Positions 1 through 10,130 of a stretch of 64,000 bases of DNA are shown piece after piece. The DNA is from Meira nashicola (taxonomy: Eukaryota > Basidiomycota > Exobasidiomycetes > Exobasidiales > Brachybasidiaceae): the NCBI GenBank assembly GCA_001600355.1, contig BCJU01000002.1, positions 1,984,001 to 2,048,000 of the forward strand, read 5' to 3'. The stretch's first letter is position 1; each line of letters opens with the position of its first letter. Below the pieces are notes generated by a model, which was not told where the DNA came from, ran no database searches, and saw only the letters and a list, made by a program, of their open reading frames with translations. The position numbers were made by a program, and so were the translations under genes.

Positions 1-1533
1 TTTCACCAAAGCTGCATCTTTTATCTCCATTGCCCTTACCATTCCATGAGCCATTCCTTCGCTCAATTCGGGTTCTGAGCCATCATCTTTTTCCAAAACA
101 GCAACAAAGAAGCCTCCTGTGTTTTGATCATGAGGAAGGATACGCATGCATTTATCCAACCCAAGAGACTCTTCATCACCTTGTGGCCAAAGTGATTTGG
201 GAACTCTCTCGCGCCATTCTGGTGCTAAATCTTCATGTTTTTCGACATAAGGAAGTTGAGGTAATGTATCGCGGTAGGAATCACCTGACGAAGCCTCTGC
301 TTTATCTCCAACGTCCACTGCCTCCTTTTGTTCGCTGTCAGTCTCTCCTTCCGCAGTCTTGCCTGCATTCAGCCTATCCTTACTACCTTTCGTAGGACAA
401 ACCTTCCAAGTGAATACACCCTTCTTGCGAATAAGTTGTGGGAATGCATGACTTTGATCGACGAGCTTTACTGTACCCTTGCAATCTCTCAAAGCTTGTG
501 CTACAACAGCTTCATCTTCAATGGGATTCAAACTACAAGTAGAATAAACCAATCTTCCACCATTTCGTAGGCTTTGCAATCCACGCATCAAAATTCGTAA
601 TTGCAATGGATGCAAAGAAGAACCATTATGCGGGTGCCAATCTTTCCAGATCATCAAGTTCTTTCGTAGCGTACCATCACCACTGCAAGGTACATCCGCT
701 AACACCCGATCGAATTTCATCGTTCGTTCTTGAACATTCTCATTTCCCTTTGCATTCCATGGAACGCGAACGGAAGGCCATCTTGATGCGTCGCAATTTG
801 AGACAACAATATTAGGCGAAGGCAAACGAGCAGATTGATGAACCAACATATGAGCACGTTTTGCATCAGCATCATTTGCGATCACGATTCCAGGTGGGCA
901 AGGATCATAGGATTCTGCCGAGGTTGTCAAAGGACTGTGTAAAGCTTCGATCAATTGAGCAGTCTTTGAGCCTGGAGCAGCACACATGTCCAAGACGATA
1001 TGATGCGGTTCAACGTTTAAGAAAAGGGGTGGAATCATAGAGACAGTTTCTTGTCGCGAAATATTTCCAACTTCAGTTTCGTGAACCAAGAATTGTTGGA
1101 ATTTCTGAAATTGTTCTGTTTTGCGCAAAGCATTCTTTTTAACATCAATTTGCCATCCCATACTTTCAGGATACCAAGGCAATGCTTTTGGTGGCGGAAC
1201 TTGTTCACCTTCAAATTTGACATTGCTTAAATAAGGAAGATAAAAGTTTTGCATTTGTTCGATCAAGATTGCCGTTGTTGGTTTACCGGATGTGATTCTG
1301 AATGAAGTTGGGAGAGGAGCACGTAAGTGATCCAAAAATGCTTGCCATTGATCAGGTTGAACTATATTTTGATCCCAATAGTATGCTTCAAAGACTTTAT
1401 TCGTTTGCATTGCAGGTCCGTTACTTTGCCACGTATTTGAACGACCTCCGTCATCTCTACTTCGTGCGATTCCACCTCCATGTTTTGCACCACGTCTTCC
1501 TCTTCCTCTTCCACCTTTACCTCCTCTTGGCAT
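1..1533 (-). CDS. TRM4: tRNA (cytosine-5)-methyltransferase Trm4/Ncl1 (NSUN2 family), C-terminus cut by window edge
   Basis: Nuclear SAM-dependent enzyme that makes m5C at several tRNA positions. The frame is open from the ATG at 1533 to base 1, giving 511 codons; budding-yeast Ncl1 is 684 residues, so the C-terminal part lies outside the window. The start is glycine/arginine-rich (MPRGGKGGRGRGRRG). Then come the family N-terminal block (FEAYYWDQN, LPTSFRI), the SAM-binding motif LDMCAAPGSKTAQLIE, the motif IV cysteine in DVPCSGDGTLRKN, the second catalytic cysteine in YSTCSLNPIEDEAVV, and RILPHDQNTGGFF near the left edge. Both catalytic cysteines are present. These blocks match Trm4/NSUN2 rather than Nop2 or Rcm1. 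It lies downstream of CLP1 on the same strand, 338 bp apart. A CACGTG box sits about 240 bp upstream of the start. Confidence 0.93.
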   Translation of the reverse strand, partial: MPRGGKGGRGRGRRGAKHGGGIARSRDDGGRSNTWQSNGPAMQTNKVFEAYYWDQNIVQPDQWQAFLDHLRAPLPTSFRITSGKPTTAILIEQMQNFYLPYLSNVKFEGEQVPPPKALPWYPESMGWQIDVKKNALRKTEQFQKFQQFLVHETEVGNISRQETVSMIPPLFLNVEPHHIVLDMCAAPGSKTAQLIEALHSPLTTSAESYDPCPPGIVIANDADAKRAHMLVHQSARLPSPNIVVSNCDASRWPSVRVPWNAKGNENVQERTMKFDRVLADVPCSGDGTLRKNLMIWKDWHPHNGSSLHPLQLRILMRGLQSLRNGGRLVYSTCSLNPIEDEAVVAQALRDCKGTVKLVDQSHAFPQLIRKKGVFTWKVCPTKGSKDRLNAGKTAEGETDSEQKEAVDVGDKAEASSGDSYRDTLPQLPYVEKHEDLAPEWRERVPKSLWPQGDEESLGLDKCMRILPHDQNTGGFFVAVLEKDDGSEPELSEGMAHGMVRAMEIKDAALVK

Positions 1534-1871
1534 GGTGAATTGAATGTATGCGGGTGGGGTAGAAAAAGTATGATTATGGTGGTATAGACAGCAGCAGCAT
1601 TGACCCTTTTCGGCAATCTGCAAGTCAATCTTCTTAATCTGCACTTTACTCTCCACCAGTGGGATTGACATCACAGTGCCATAGTGCTTGCACTGGCTTT
1701 TCTTCCATTTTTTTTTTGCAGAAGCAGGAATTAAAAAAAAAGTTTTGGCAGTATGGAGAGCAGGAAAGCGTCACGTGCTGCTTAACCTCTGAAATGGTGA
1801 TCATATCCAGACAATACTCTAAATATACAAATATGCATTGATGATAGGGTAAAAGTACAATTACATATATT
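1534..1871. other. Intergenic: TRM4 promoter and CLP1 3' end
   Basis: Gap between the CLP1 stop and the TRM4 start, both on the minus strand. It holds an E-box, TCACGTGCTG at 1771-1780, and short A/T runs. No coding potential or RNA gene was recognised. Confidence 0.6.
1772..1777. promoter_or_regulatory. CACGTG E-box upstream of TRM4
   Basis: Palindromic CACGTG, a Cbf1/bHLH-type site in fungi, within the 10-mer TCACGTGCTG. The same 10-mer recurs at 39541-39550 between UTP10 and PET127. Function is inferred from motif and position only. Confidence 0.35.
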
Positions 1872-3680
1872 TTACAAATCTTGCCAGTCTAGAGTGCCGA
1901 TCAAAGCAGTCTTACTCGGTAATCTACCCGGACTTGGACTTAAAACGGTCATCTTTTTCCGCGCGGCATCCACTTCGGCAACATGTACGAAACCAAGTAT
2001 GGGTGCTCCCAGAATTTCATCATCTGTTGGTGGAGGATCAACTTTACTATCCGCTACTCCAGGTCCACCACCTCCTCTTGGAGGTTGAATGATGGGTAAA
2101 ATCGAATGAAGTAGGTTAGATTGGTCGATTGCTGAATTTGCATGATCCAGTTTAACTAATTGTGTGGCTGAAGATACACTTTGAGCACCAATGGGTAATG
2201 CACTACTAGGCGCTTTACTCTCTTGTCCAACGCTGTACACTTCTAATACTTCAAATGGAATCGTAGTCGAATATGGACTTAGAAGAGGTAATCCACCAAG
2301 AGGTTCAACATGACTTGGAGCGATGTTATTGATAGAGTCTTTTGAAGTCTTTTCCATTCCATCTTCGTTTACCATTTCTCCATTCTCATCTTGAGCTTCG
2401 GAATTTTCATCAACTTTTTTATAAGAGCTGCCTCCGTAAAAGTAGTTTCGTACCTGCAGAGATCGAAGCTTTTGTTTGAAAGAGGAATCGAATTCGACCA
2501 CTCCATCTGATTTCGGCAACTTCACAACGCTGATTCCGGAGCCTTGTGCTCCAAACAATTTTGTCATTTCCACATTGAGCTTTTCATGTCCTAAAACGAT
2601 AATCGTATCGACTTTCAATGCTTTGACGTAATGTTGAAGTAGAGAGTATCGATTTTTGGCATCAGCGGTGATGATGCCAGGCGTGTCGATCAACACTCCA
2701 CTGCAGCGTGCTCTTGGGTCTCGTGCCAATCGTTTCTCCAATGCAAATGCTAGCCAGTCAACCGCACGTTTTGTATGTCGTTCATTATCGCGAGCGTTCT
2801 CACGTCCTAGCCATAAAGAAAAGGTATTGGATGTATGAGCGGCAGAGGCAACCGGCGGAAGAGCACCAGTTGTTGATGTCGTCAATCCATACGGGAATGC
2901 TGGAGATGGCGAAGGAAGGGCGGCTTGAGGTATGGGAGAGAGCGGTAAAATCGATAAAGTGCATGGCAAGGGTGCCGCTCCGGTGGATGGATCTAAAGAA
3001 ACAATGCTTGGCCACCATCCGTTTGCATCAGATGTAGCATCTTGACTGCCCTCATCGCCCTTATCGGTTTTTGCCTGAGCAGGATTACAGATTGCAGGAC
3101 TCTTTAATGCATAATTTGCAAGATACTTGATCAAAGTTGACTTTCCGGATGATTCGGGTCCGACAATCATCACCCTTGGTCCTTGACCTTGTGGTCGGTA
3201 GATTGGGTCCTCAGCATTTATATCCGCATCAAAGTCGACTGGCACTCCTTCGTTGCTCAAAACAAGAGATGACTGTGCCAATGTGTTGAATATGCTGCTC
3301 GATCCTATTCGTTTTATGTCCTCTTTCAACCAATTACGTGCTTCTATCCTCTTTGCTTCCAGGTATAAATGCACGTTTGCATACATCCTCATCAAAGGTG
3401 CAATACCTTCATCTTCCGCCAGATATTCTGTTGTCACCGTTCCTATCAGCTCGAGCTGACATCCATTCAACGTAGCCAAGCATGCTTTTGTCTCATCTCC
3501 AAACGTATACCAACGATCGGCCGTCGTTCCGGGAATGAGATCAGCACCAAAAACATTACAATCACCTGAACCGGGAATAAGTCGAACGGATAAACGTTCT
3601 TTTGGCTCTAACTCAAATCGCAACTCGCTCCTAGGCGGCAACTCCTGCACACGAATAGCAGCATTATGATTGTTTGACAT
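1872..3680 (-). CDS. CLP1: mRNA cleavage and polyadenylation factor Clp1 (polynucleotide 5'-kinase family)
   Basis: 602-residue protein of the Clp1/Grc3 family, a subunit of cleavage factor IA (CF II in animals) that links Pcf11 to the 3'-end processing machinery in the nucleus. The N-terminal beta domain shows FELEPKERLSVRLIPGSGD (residues about 22-40). The P-loop GPESSGKST is at 174-182, followed by an LDPSTG walker-B-like strand, IDTPGI and the conserved LRSLQVRNYFYGG segment. It is longer than the roughly 425-445 residues usual for yeast and human Clp1. The extra length includes a Pro/Ala/Ser-rich stretch around 235-285 and an acidic insert after NYFYGG, about 425-460. The P-loop is intact, but ATP binding without kinase activity is known in yeast Clp1, so catalysis is open. 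Divergent from YIF1. Confidence 0.92.
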   Translation of the reverse strand: MSNNHNAAIRVQELPPRSELRFELEPKERLSVRLIPGSGDCNVFGADLIPGTTADRWYTFGDETKACLATLNGCQLELIGTVTTEYLAEDEGIAPLMRMYANVHLYLEAKRIEARNWLKEDIKRIGSSSIFNTLAQSSLVLSNEGVPVDFDADINAEDPIYRPQGQGPRVMIVGPESSGKSTLIKYLANYALKSPAICNPAQAKTDKGDEGSQDATSDANGWWPSIVSLDPSTGAAPLPCTLSILPLSPIPQAALPSPSPAFPYGLTTSTTGALPPVASAAHTSNTFSLWLGRENARDNERHTKRAVDWLAFALEKRLARDPRARCSGVLIDTPGIITADAKNRYSLLQHYVKALKVDTIIVLGHEKLNVEMTKLFGAQGSGISVVKLPKSDGVVEFDSSFKQKLRSLQVRNYFYGGSSYKKVDENSEAQDENGEMVNEDGMEKTSKDSINNIAPSHVEPLGGLPLLSPYSTTIPFEVLEVYSVGQESKAPSSALPIGAQSVSSATQLVKLDHANSAIDQSNLLHSILPIIQPPRGGGGPGVADSKVDPPPTDDEILGAPILGFVHVAEVDAARKKMTVLSPSPGRLPSKTALIGTLDWQDL

Positions 3681-4239
3681 GTTTTTCGTGACTCTTATGA
3701 AATCTCAATCACAAGCCAGGCGTGAAGGTAGGAAAGGAAGGAGAACATTTTTACTCGGATGCAATCTTCTTCTCACGCATAGCTTTGCCGCTTAGGCGTA
3801 TAAAATCTTAGCGCCTTCGCTTTGGCCTGCGAAAAACCTTATTTTATATCAGATGCACCAGACGAGTCTAATCTGAGCCGGAAGTTTGCAGGCTCCCAGC
3901 GAAATAGAAATTGCCTACGTGTATGCTGAGAGTGCGTCGTGCACGGTGAGGTCGAAGTGGAATAAGTGTTGTAACTTTCATGCTGCTTCTTGCTTTAGAC
4001 GCTCATGATAAGATTCGATTTTTGCTTGAACTTTTTGACGTTACAAGCCATCGACAACTCTTGAAAAAGCAAATCTAAATCTCTATTCGCTGGCTTTCGG
4101 ATAAAAAATTAGCGAAGTCGTTTCATTTGGTTGAGGTTTACCAAAGTAGATCGTTTCGTTCATATTCTTTCAGCCGTTTTGAATGACCGAAGGAATAGTA
4201 GTGGAGGTTGATTGATAGAGTTTTTCTTGCCGGACGAAT
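3681..4239. other. Divergent promoter region CLP1/YIF1
   Basis: 559 bp between two divergent starts. A short upstream reading frame (4183-4215) lies just before the YIF1 ATG. Nothing else was recognised. Confidence 0.5.
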
Positions 4240-5526
4240 ATGTATCAGCAATCATACGGATCAAATCGATCACCTCCCCCACTTCAACATCCAAAACCAA
4301 CTCATCCTCCTTTTCAAGTTCCTGACCCGCCTATCACGCCAAACCCAACAAACGCAGAAGCAACGCCATCTGATCCACACATGACATCTGCACGCTCAAG
4401 AGGTGCTGGGCCTTCTGGTCTAGGTCCAGGTGCGGGCGGCTCAACCATGACAGGCGAAGGTAGTTATGTTCGGTATTCATCGCCCCCTATCAATGCAAAC
4501 AATGCAGGTACAGGTCATGTTGACGCAAGCGGCTTTCAATCATTCGGAGGTAATCCTTATGGGACGCCAACTGGTCAAATGGGTGGACCTCCTCAAAATT
4601 CAGGTGGCAATGGCGGATATGGTGGATTTCCCAACTTTAACAGTTTCCAAGGTGGTAGCGGTGGTGGACAATTATTTAATGATCATACAGCACAGATGGG
4701 TATGCATATCGGAAGGCAATTTGCTCAAGCAGGTGGAGAGTATGTCGAGAAGAATTTCAACAGATATCTTCCAGTACCGGTATTGAAACATTATTTCAAC
4801 GTTTCAAACTCATACGTCTTGCACAAGATGCGATTGGTACTTTTCCCTTGGAGACATAAACCTTGGAGTCGAGCTCACAGGCACGGCAACGGACAATCTG
4901 CAGGAGGAGTCACTCCTGGAGGTGCATCAAGCGTTGAGCCAAGCACGTATCCTGGAATGACTGCTGAAGCAGATGGTGTGAACGGTGTTGGCAAATTATC
5001 CGAAGGGTATGCACCACCAAGAGAAGATGTCAATTCGCCCGATCTTTACATTCCTGCTATGGCTGTTGTGACATACGTTCTCTTGGTAGCCGTCATTCGA
5101 GGATTGCAATCAAGATTTCATCCTGAAGCTTTGGGCGTAAGTCTATCAAAAGCTTTAGGTGTTATTGTTTTTGAATTTGTGTTGGTCAAATTGGGATGTT
5201 ATCTGTTAAACATTCAAGGCGATCACACAATCATTGATCTGTTAGCCTATTCAGGATACAAATTTGTTGGTGTGATAATCACTTTACTTATCGGATTAAT
5301 GCACTTTGGTCGTTTGGCGTATTGGAGCGTTTGGGCATACACAACAGCGGCAAATGCTTTCTTCTTGCTACGATCGATGCGTTACGTTATCCTACCCGAT
5401 CCATCTTCTCCTTCGAGTGTCACTATCACACATGCACAACGCAGCAGAAGGATTCAATTCTTATTCTCTATCGCTGTTGCTCAGAGTATATTTGGATGGT
5501 TATTGATTATCGGAATTTGGCATTGA
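4240..5526 (+). CDS. YIF1: Yif1-family Golgi membrane protein
   Basis: 428-residue integral membrane protein of the Yif1 family. Yif1 forms a complex with Yip1 and binds Rab/Ypt GTPases for COPII vesicle traffic between ER and Golgi. The first 140 residues are Pro/Gly/Asn-rich and probably disordered. The conserved cytosolic block follows (MGMHIGRQFAQAGGEYVEKN, YLPVPVLKHYFNVSNSYVL, LVLFPWRHKPWSR). After a second low-complexity linker, the membrane region starts at about residue 267 (PDLYIPAMAVVTYVLLVAV) and contains roughly five hydrophobic segments to the C-terminus. Glycosylated or secretory signals are absent, as expected for a tail-embedded protein. The ATG at 4240 opens the frame and gives a family-typical N-terminus. 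It converges on COA1 with 162 bp between stops. Confidence 0.92.
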   Translation: MYQQSYGSNRSPPPLQHPKPTHPPFQVPDPPITPNPTNAEATPSDPHMTSARSRGAGPSGLGPGAGGSTMTGEGSYVRYSSPPINANNAGTGHVDASGFQSFGGNPYGTPTGQMGGPPQNSGGNGGYGGFPNFNSFQGGSGGGQLFNDHTAQMGMHIGRQFAQAGGEYVEKNFNRYLPVPVLKHYFNVSNSYVLHKMRLVLFPWRHKPWSRAHRHGNGQSAGGVTPGGASSVEPSTYPGMTAEADGVNGVGKLSEGYAPPREDVNSPDLYIPAMAVVTYVLLVAVIRGLQSRFHPEALGVSLSKALGVIVFEFVLVKLGCYLLNIQGDHTIIDLLAYSGYKFVGVIITLLIGLMHFGRLAYWSVWAYTTAANAFFLLRSMRYVILPDPSSPSSVTITHAQRSRRIQFLFSIAVAQSIFGWLLIIGIWH

Positions 5527-5688
5527 TCACCTGGATCTGGCATCTTTTGAAAGGGTGAACCTATTACAAAACTACTACTACTATACCATGTAGATTAACA
5601 GACACATGTTTCGAAAAAATGCAATCAATCATTTGCGCATTTATAGATTATTGAGATGATATTATTGCTATTGTACATCATGTATGCA

Positions 5689-6312
5689 TTATGAATCTAG
5701 AAGCGAAATGACCTGTTTATTCGAATCTAGTACGATTAGGAATCGAAGTGTTTCATAGGGCGTTTGCGCATCTCTACGAATGGAACTGAAATAGACTGTA
5801 CCTGTATCTTTTGAGCCTTTCAATTTGAACGACATATCCACTCTACCTTGCATCATATTCACACTTCCACGAACCCAAGGATCTCCCGCGAGAATTGTTT
5901 CTCTTTTCATATTCACATCCTCCCCCATTGCTTCACGTACTTTTTCACTTTCTCGAATTTTATCAACAACATTTTTTAGAACTGCAGAAGAAAGTCTTTC
6001 TCGGTTTGTTGCATGAGCGGTAAATGCTGACCAAGTGATTAGTGAAAATAAAATTAATAAAATCGCTGGAGTTTTGTAAGATTTAGGTTGAGGTAAATCA
6101 GGTCTATGTCTTGCAAACGGTCTTGAAGCTGGATTTTGTGTTGGAACAGCTGGTTGCGTGGTAGTGGAAGATGCATGTCTGATTGTAGCATTTCGGATTT
6201 GGTTGTTAATGCTTCGAATAGCTAACATTGTCCTGGCATTTGAGCCATTACATAGAGGTAAAAGGTTCGAACTTCTTCCTCTTAAAGAAGCAGCAAGTGT
6301 GGACTGCATCAT
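5689..6312 (-). CDS. COA1: Cytochrome oxidase assembly protein Coa1-like, mitochondrial
   Basis: 207-residue protein that should act in the mitochondrial inner membrane in early Cox1/complex IV assembly. The N-terminus (MMQSTLAASLRGRSSN) is rich in Arg/Ser and lacks acids, as in a mitochondrial presequence. One membrane span (KTPAILLILFSLITWSAF) lies near residues 79-97. The C-terminal Coa1 domain shows ETILAGDPWVRGSVNMMQGR, MSFKLKGSKDTGTVYF and LRFLIVLDS. The frame extends 14 codons further upstream to 6354 but without an ATG; the first ATG is at 6312, so that start was chosen. It is divergent from the molybdopterin gene with 271 bp between starts, and convergent with YIF1. Confidence 0.8.
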   Translation of the reverse strand: MMQSTLAASLRGRSSNLLPLCNGSNARTMLAIRSINNQIRNATIRHASSTTTQPAVPTQNPASRPFARHRPDLPQPKSYKTPAILLILFSLITWSAFTAHATNRERLSSAVLKNVVDKIRESEKVREAMGEDVNMKRETILAGDPWVRGSVNMMQGRVDMSFKLKGSKDTGTVYFSSIRRDAQTPYETLRFLIVLDSNKQVISLLDS

Positions 6313-6583
6313 AACGTGATTGAATGCTTTAGTCTTGCGTTGTGATGAGAGCAATTATCCAAGAAGAAAATATATTCTTTAGCTTGCATAACATTTTTTT
6401 ATTACAACATGCAGCCACCCGCAATAATAAAGCCGGGCGTGTGAATTCATTTAGCGTGAAGGTTTGAATGGCTCGAGAGCCAATTAAGCTTTTCCAGGAA
6501 AAAGTACATTAGGTGTGGAGTTGTACCTCACGGTCCCTTCCCTTCTTCTTTCCTAATCACCAAAACCTCCTCTTGTCAAAAAG

Positions 6584-8794
6584 ATGGTCAAAAGAGTTGC
6601 TGTGTTAACCGGTGAGTAGGGCAGATGTGTTACATATGTGCTAGATAAAGTGCCTAATAAAGACCTTCTTACCCCATCTCTAGTCTCCGATTCGGCGGCA
6701 CAAGATCCATCGGTTGATAAATCAGGACCAATTCTTGCTAGATTGCTGAAAGAGCAAGGTCAAGGATCTTTCGATATTATAGCACAAGAAGTAGTGGCAG
6801 ATGATGCTGAAGCAATTCAAGAAAAGATACGATTTTGGATAGATGGTAATACATCATCAGCAGATCTCGTCATTAGTACAGGAGGAACTGGATTCGGCGT
6901 TCGAGATGTGACTCCGAATGCTATTCTACCTTTACTTGATCATCAAACAACAGGACTTACACATGCTTTAATGCAGCATTCACTCAGTAAAACACCTTTG
7001 GCTGCACTTTCGCGTCTTGTCACAGGTGTTCGCCATCGTCGTTCCAATCCTTCAACGATTGACAAGCATACACTTGGATCAAATAATGGGAAAGCAAACG
7101 GAAGTGCACTTATCATTGCGCTTCCAGGAAGCAGTAATGCTGTTAAAGAATGCTGTGAGATTCTCTTGAGCGAGAATGGATTACTTGCGCATGCGCTAGA
7201 TTTGTTGTCTGGAGGTACGGGAAGGAAAAAACATGCAGAAATGCAGCAAGCAATCACCGGAACAGAAACGGATACTGGCAGATCACATCACGTACATGGA
7301 CATTCACATAGGCATGATGTTCATCATCGTCATCATCACCATGGCCACCACTCGGCTCCCAAACCTCGTACAGTGCAAGCTGAAGAATCGACTGGATATA
7401 AAACACATGATCCGACTCAATCGGTCAGTCTTCGGAAACGGACATCACCATACCCAATTATCAGCCTAGCGGAAGCGTTCGATCTTATATTGTCCAACGT
7501 TTCTTCGAATGGATCGATTAAATTGGCTACAACTTCCGACTTGCGTGGTTATTTATTAGCCGAAGCTGTTCTTGCTCCTCGTAGTTTACCTCCCAAACCG
7601 ACAACAAATGTGGATGGTTATGCTTTAAAAGCTGAAGATATTACGCCTGGTGCATATCCAGTTATTATAAGAGGAGGAAGCGTTCCACATAATGCAGTTT
7701 ATCGTATCAATACAGGTCAAGGATTACCCGAAGGTGCTGATGCAGTATTGATGGTAGAAGACACTGATCTTTTAGAAGAAGAAGAAGGAGAAGAGAAGAC
7801 GATTCAAGTTAAAGCAAAGATTGACGTTGGTGAAAATGTAAGAAAAGCAGGAAGTGATGTTAAAGAAGGACAAGTGGTATTAGAGAAAGGAGTCAAATTG
7901 AGTGATATTGGTGGAGAGATTGGTACTTTAGCTTTCTTGGGAGTAGGCGAGATCAACGTGATCAGAAAACCACGAGTTGCAATTCTATCAACGGGAAATG
8001 AATTGTACGATGTAGCAACGCAATCTGCAAACGAAAAGGATGCTTGGGGATTCAGAGTATTTGATGCAAATAGGCCAAGTTTAACAGCAGCTTTACGAGC
8101 CGCAGGATTTGAAGTTGTGGATTTGGGTATAGTAGGTGACAGTGTAGAAGCCACGTTAGCAGCATTGAAGAGAGGATTGGAAGAAGCAGATGTTGTTATA
8201 AGTACAGGAGGAACTTCTATGGGCGAAAGTGATTTATTAAAACCTCTTATAGAAAGAAGTTTAAAAGGAGGCAAAATACATTTTGGCAGAGTAGCAATGA
8301 AACCTGGAAAGCCAACAACATTTGCAAGCGCTTTGAACGAAAAAGGAGAGGAACGTTTTATTTTCGCTTTACCTGGCAATCCTGCTTCTGCAATGGTTTG
8401 TTTGTATGTCTTTGTTATGCCTGCTTTGCGTAAGCTATCTGGATATGCTATAGAACACTGTCATCTTGCACGTACACAAGTGCGTATAGAAGATGATATG
8501 CGACTAGATCCAAGACCTGAATTTCATAGGGTGGTTATTAGGCCTAACGAAGAAGGTGGATTATCAGCTTTCAGTACAGGTAGTCAGAGAAGCAGGTGAG
8601 TTTCCAGGTAATATGATCTGTTTAAAGTTTGTTAATTGCTAACAATTTCTTTTGAACGTCTCAGTGGAATGCATTCTATGGCAACGGCAAATGGATTAGT
8701 GTGTGTTCCTGCTTTGGGATCTTCAAGCGGCGGACCAAATACACTGCGTAAAGGTGAAAAAGTGGAAGCGATTATATTGGGCAATATTGCATGA
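6584..8794 (+). CDS. cnxE: Molybdopterin biosynthesis fusion protein MogA-MoeA (CnxE/gephyrin type)
   Basis: Bifunctional enzyme of molybdenum cofactor synthesis: the MogA part adenylylates molybdopterin, the MoeA part inserts molybdate. Exons are 6584-6611, 6684-8595 and 8665-8794, giving 689 residues. Intron 1 (72 nt, gtgagt...ctctag) joins MVKRVAVLT to VSDSAA. Intron 2 (69 nt, gtgagt...gtctcag) joins GSQRS to SGMHSMATANGLVCVPA and restores the normal MoeA end. The MogA domain has STGGTGFGVRDVTP. The MoeA domain has LPPKPTTNVDGYALKAEDI, STGNELYD, STGGTSMGESDLL and ALPGNPASAMVCLYVF. The MogA-first order is that of gephyrin and fungal CnxE, not plant Cnx1. A striking His-rich linker (about residues 209-234) separates the domains. 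A cofactor pathway implies nitrate reductase, sulfite oxidase or xanthine dehydrogenase elsewhere in the genome. Confidence 0.93.
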
Positions 8795-8971
8795 TTGTCT
8801 AAGAATTAGCTGTAAAAATAACTTGATCGGTTGAGAACAGTCCACAAGGTGCCGGTATAGCTGCAAAAGGACCAAAGGTGCTATAAATAGAAAGGGTGGA
8901 ATACAGTCAATTCTTTATTGACGACATCATTGGCCGAAATGACTCACTTTGTTGTATTGATCCAATGTCGA

Positions 8972-9574
8972 TTAAGCCCAAAATTGGCATGATCTGTGAC
9001 CTGTATTAATAGGAGACTGCGGTGATCAGGAGAAGGGTATTTTTATCGAGGTCTCTTTGCTCACACTTACCTTCAAGTACCAAGTTGCATTTATTGATTC
9101 TTCTGGTATTTGACATGGAACCAATAATGCATTTTCCCATAAAACGTCTCTATATCCAGCTTGTCGATGCATTAAATTCACATCATGTTGATCGGTTGTG
9201 ACTGTAAAGCAATTTTCTATATTTGCTTTTTGAAACATACACATGCTCGCAAAAATCGTTCCACCTTCTTTCCATGTTCCAGGCGTGACTCTTGAAGAAG
9301 AATGAAAGGTTAGAAGAAATATAAACTTAAATTGTGAAATAATCTATACTCACCGCATTGCAAAAGGAAAGATCATATCTAACACTATTGGCTTCTTGTT
9401 TGTATCATCATGAGTAACAGGAATCGGTAAACATTGTTGATAACGTTCTTTTCCTTCACAAACGCTCTTTTGAGTAGGATAAGCAAAAGCAAAGTTTATC
9501 AAAGTAAAATAAACAAAGATTATCATCCGAGCCAATAACATGATGAGATTGTGATGTTGATGAGAAAGAGGCAT
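8972..9574 (-). CDS. Small secreted six-cysteine protein, function unknown
   Basis: I do not recognise the family. The proposed exons are 9574-9354, 9290-9071 and 9016-8972, giving 161 residues, or 150 if the ATG at 9541 is used. Intron 1 is gtgagt...cttcaag (63 nt). Intron 2 is gtaagt...accgcag (54 nt) with a CTGAT branch point. The segment MLLARMIIFVYFTLINFAFA forms a signal peptide with probable cleavage after AFA. The mature part carries six cysteines (VCEGKERYQQC, MCMFQKANIENCF, LVPCQ, HRSCQFWA). The sixth cysteine appears only when intron 2 is removed, which supports that model. One N-glycosylation sequon (NAT) is present. It converges on cnxE (177 bp) and is divergent from RAD3. If intron 2 is retained, the protein would end at 9026. 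Confidence 0.55.
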
Positions 9575-10130
9575 CTCCTCTTTGTTTCCCTTTTACATCT
9601 TACCCAAAATAGTATACCGTAAAACGGCTCCTTTTATTCTTTTAGGAATACCTTCATATCCTATCTAATCTCAGGAACGGGCTTTCAGATCCCGAGTCGC
9701 GTTCCTTGCATATGAATTATGTATAGAGGAGCACAGTATATATGTAGTAGTCTATGATCATGGCTTGTGCCTTTATCTTTATTACAAACTCTCTCTCTTA
9801 TGGAAATGTAGAGGAATCTCACGCTTCTTATGCGTCTTAAACTTGCATTATCTTGCAGGGCAGACAAGGCGGCTTGGACTTCTTCACGATTATAATCTGG
9901 GGTAAGGCAAAAAAAAACCGAAAAGGACTAAGCGTGCGCTGTGCTAAGCTCCCTCACCCTTACGCGACTGGCCTGACTTCACACGCCGCTCAGCATTTAA
10001 ATGTTCTGCCTGCACGGTATTAGTCAGAACGAAGCTGAGATTCTTAGCGCTAATTGATATTTATAATCATTCTTCTCTTTCATCATCTATCCCGTCTTTG
10101 AGAAGGGAAAAAAGAGGTGATCAATTCAAG
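9575..10130. other. Divergent promoter region, secreted protein/RAD3
   Basis: 556 bp with no supported gene. The RAD3-proximal part (about 10,030-10,130) is pyrimidine-rich. Nothing else was recognised. Confidence 0.5.

Noticed and set aside
6313..6354. Earlier start for COA1
   Set aside because: The extension begins with TTG; the first ATG (6312) opens a normal presequence.
7804..8379. 191-codon frame antisense to the MoeA domain
   Set aside because: Fully inside a well-supported coding exon on the other strand and has the composition of an antisense shadow.
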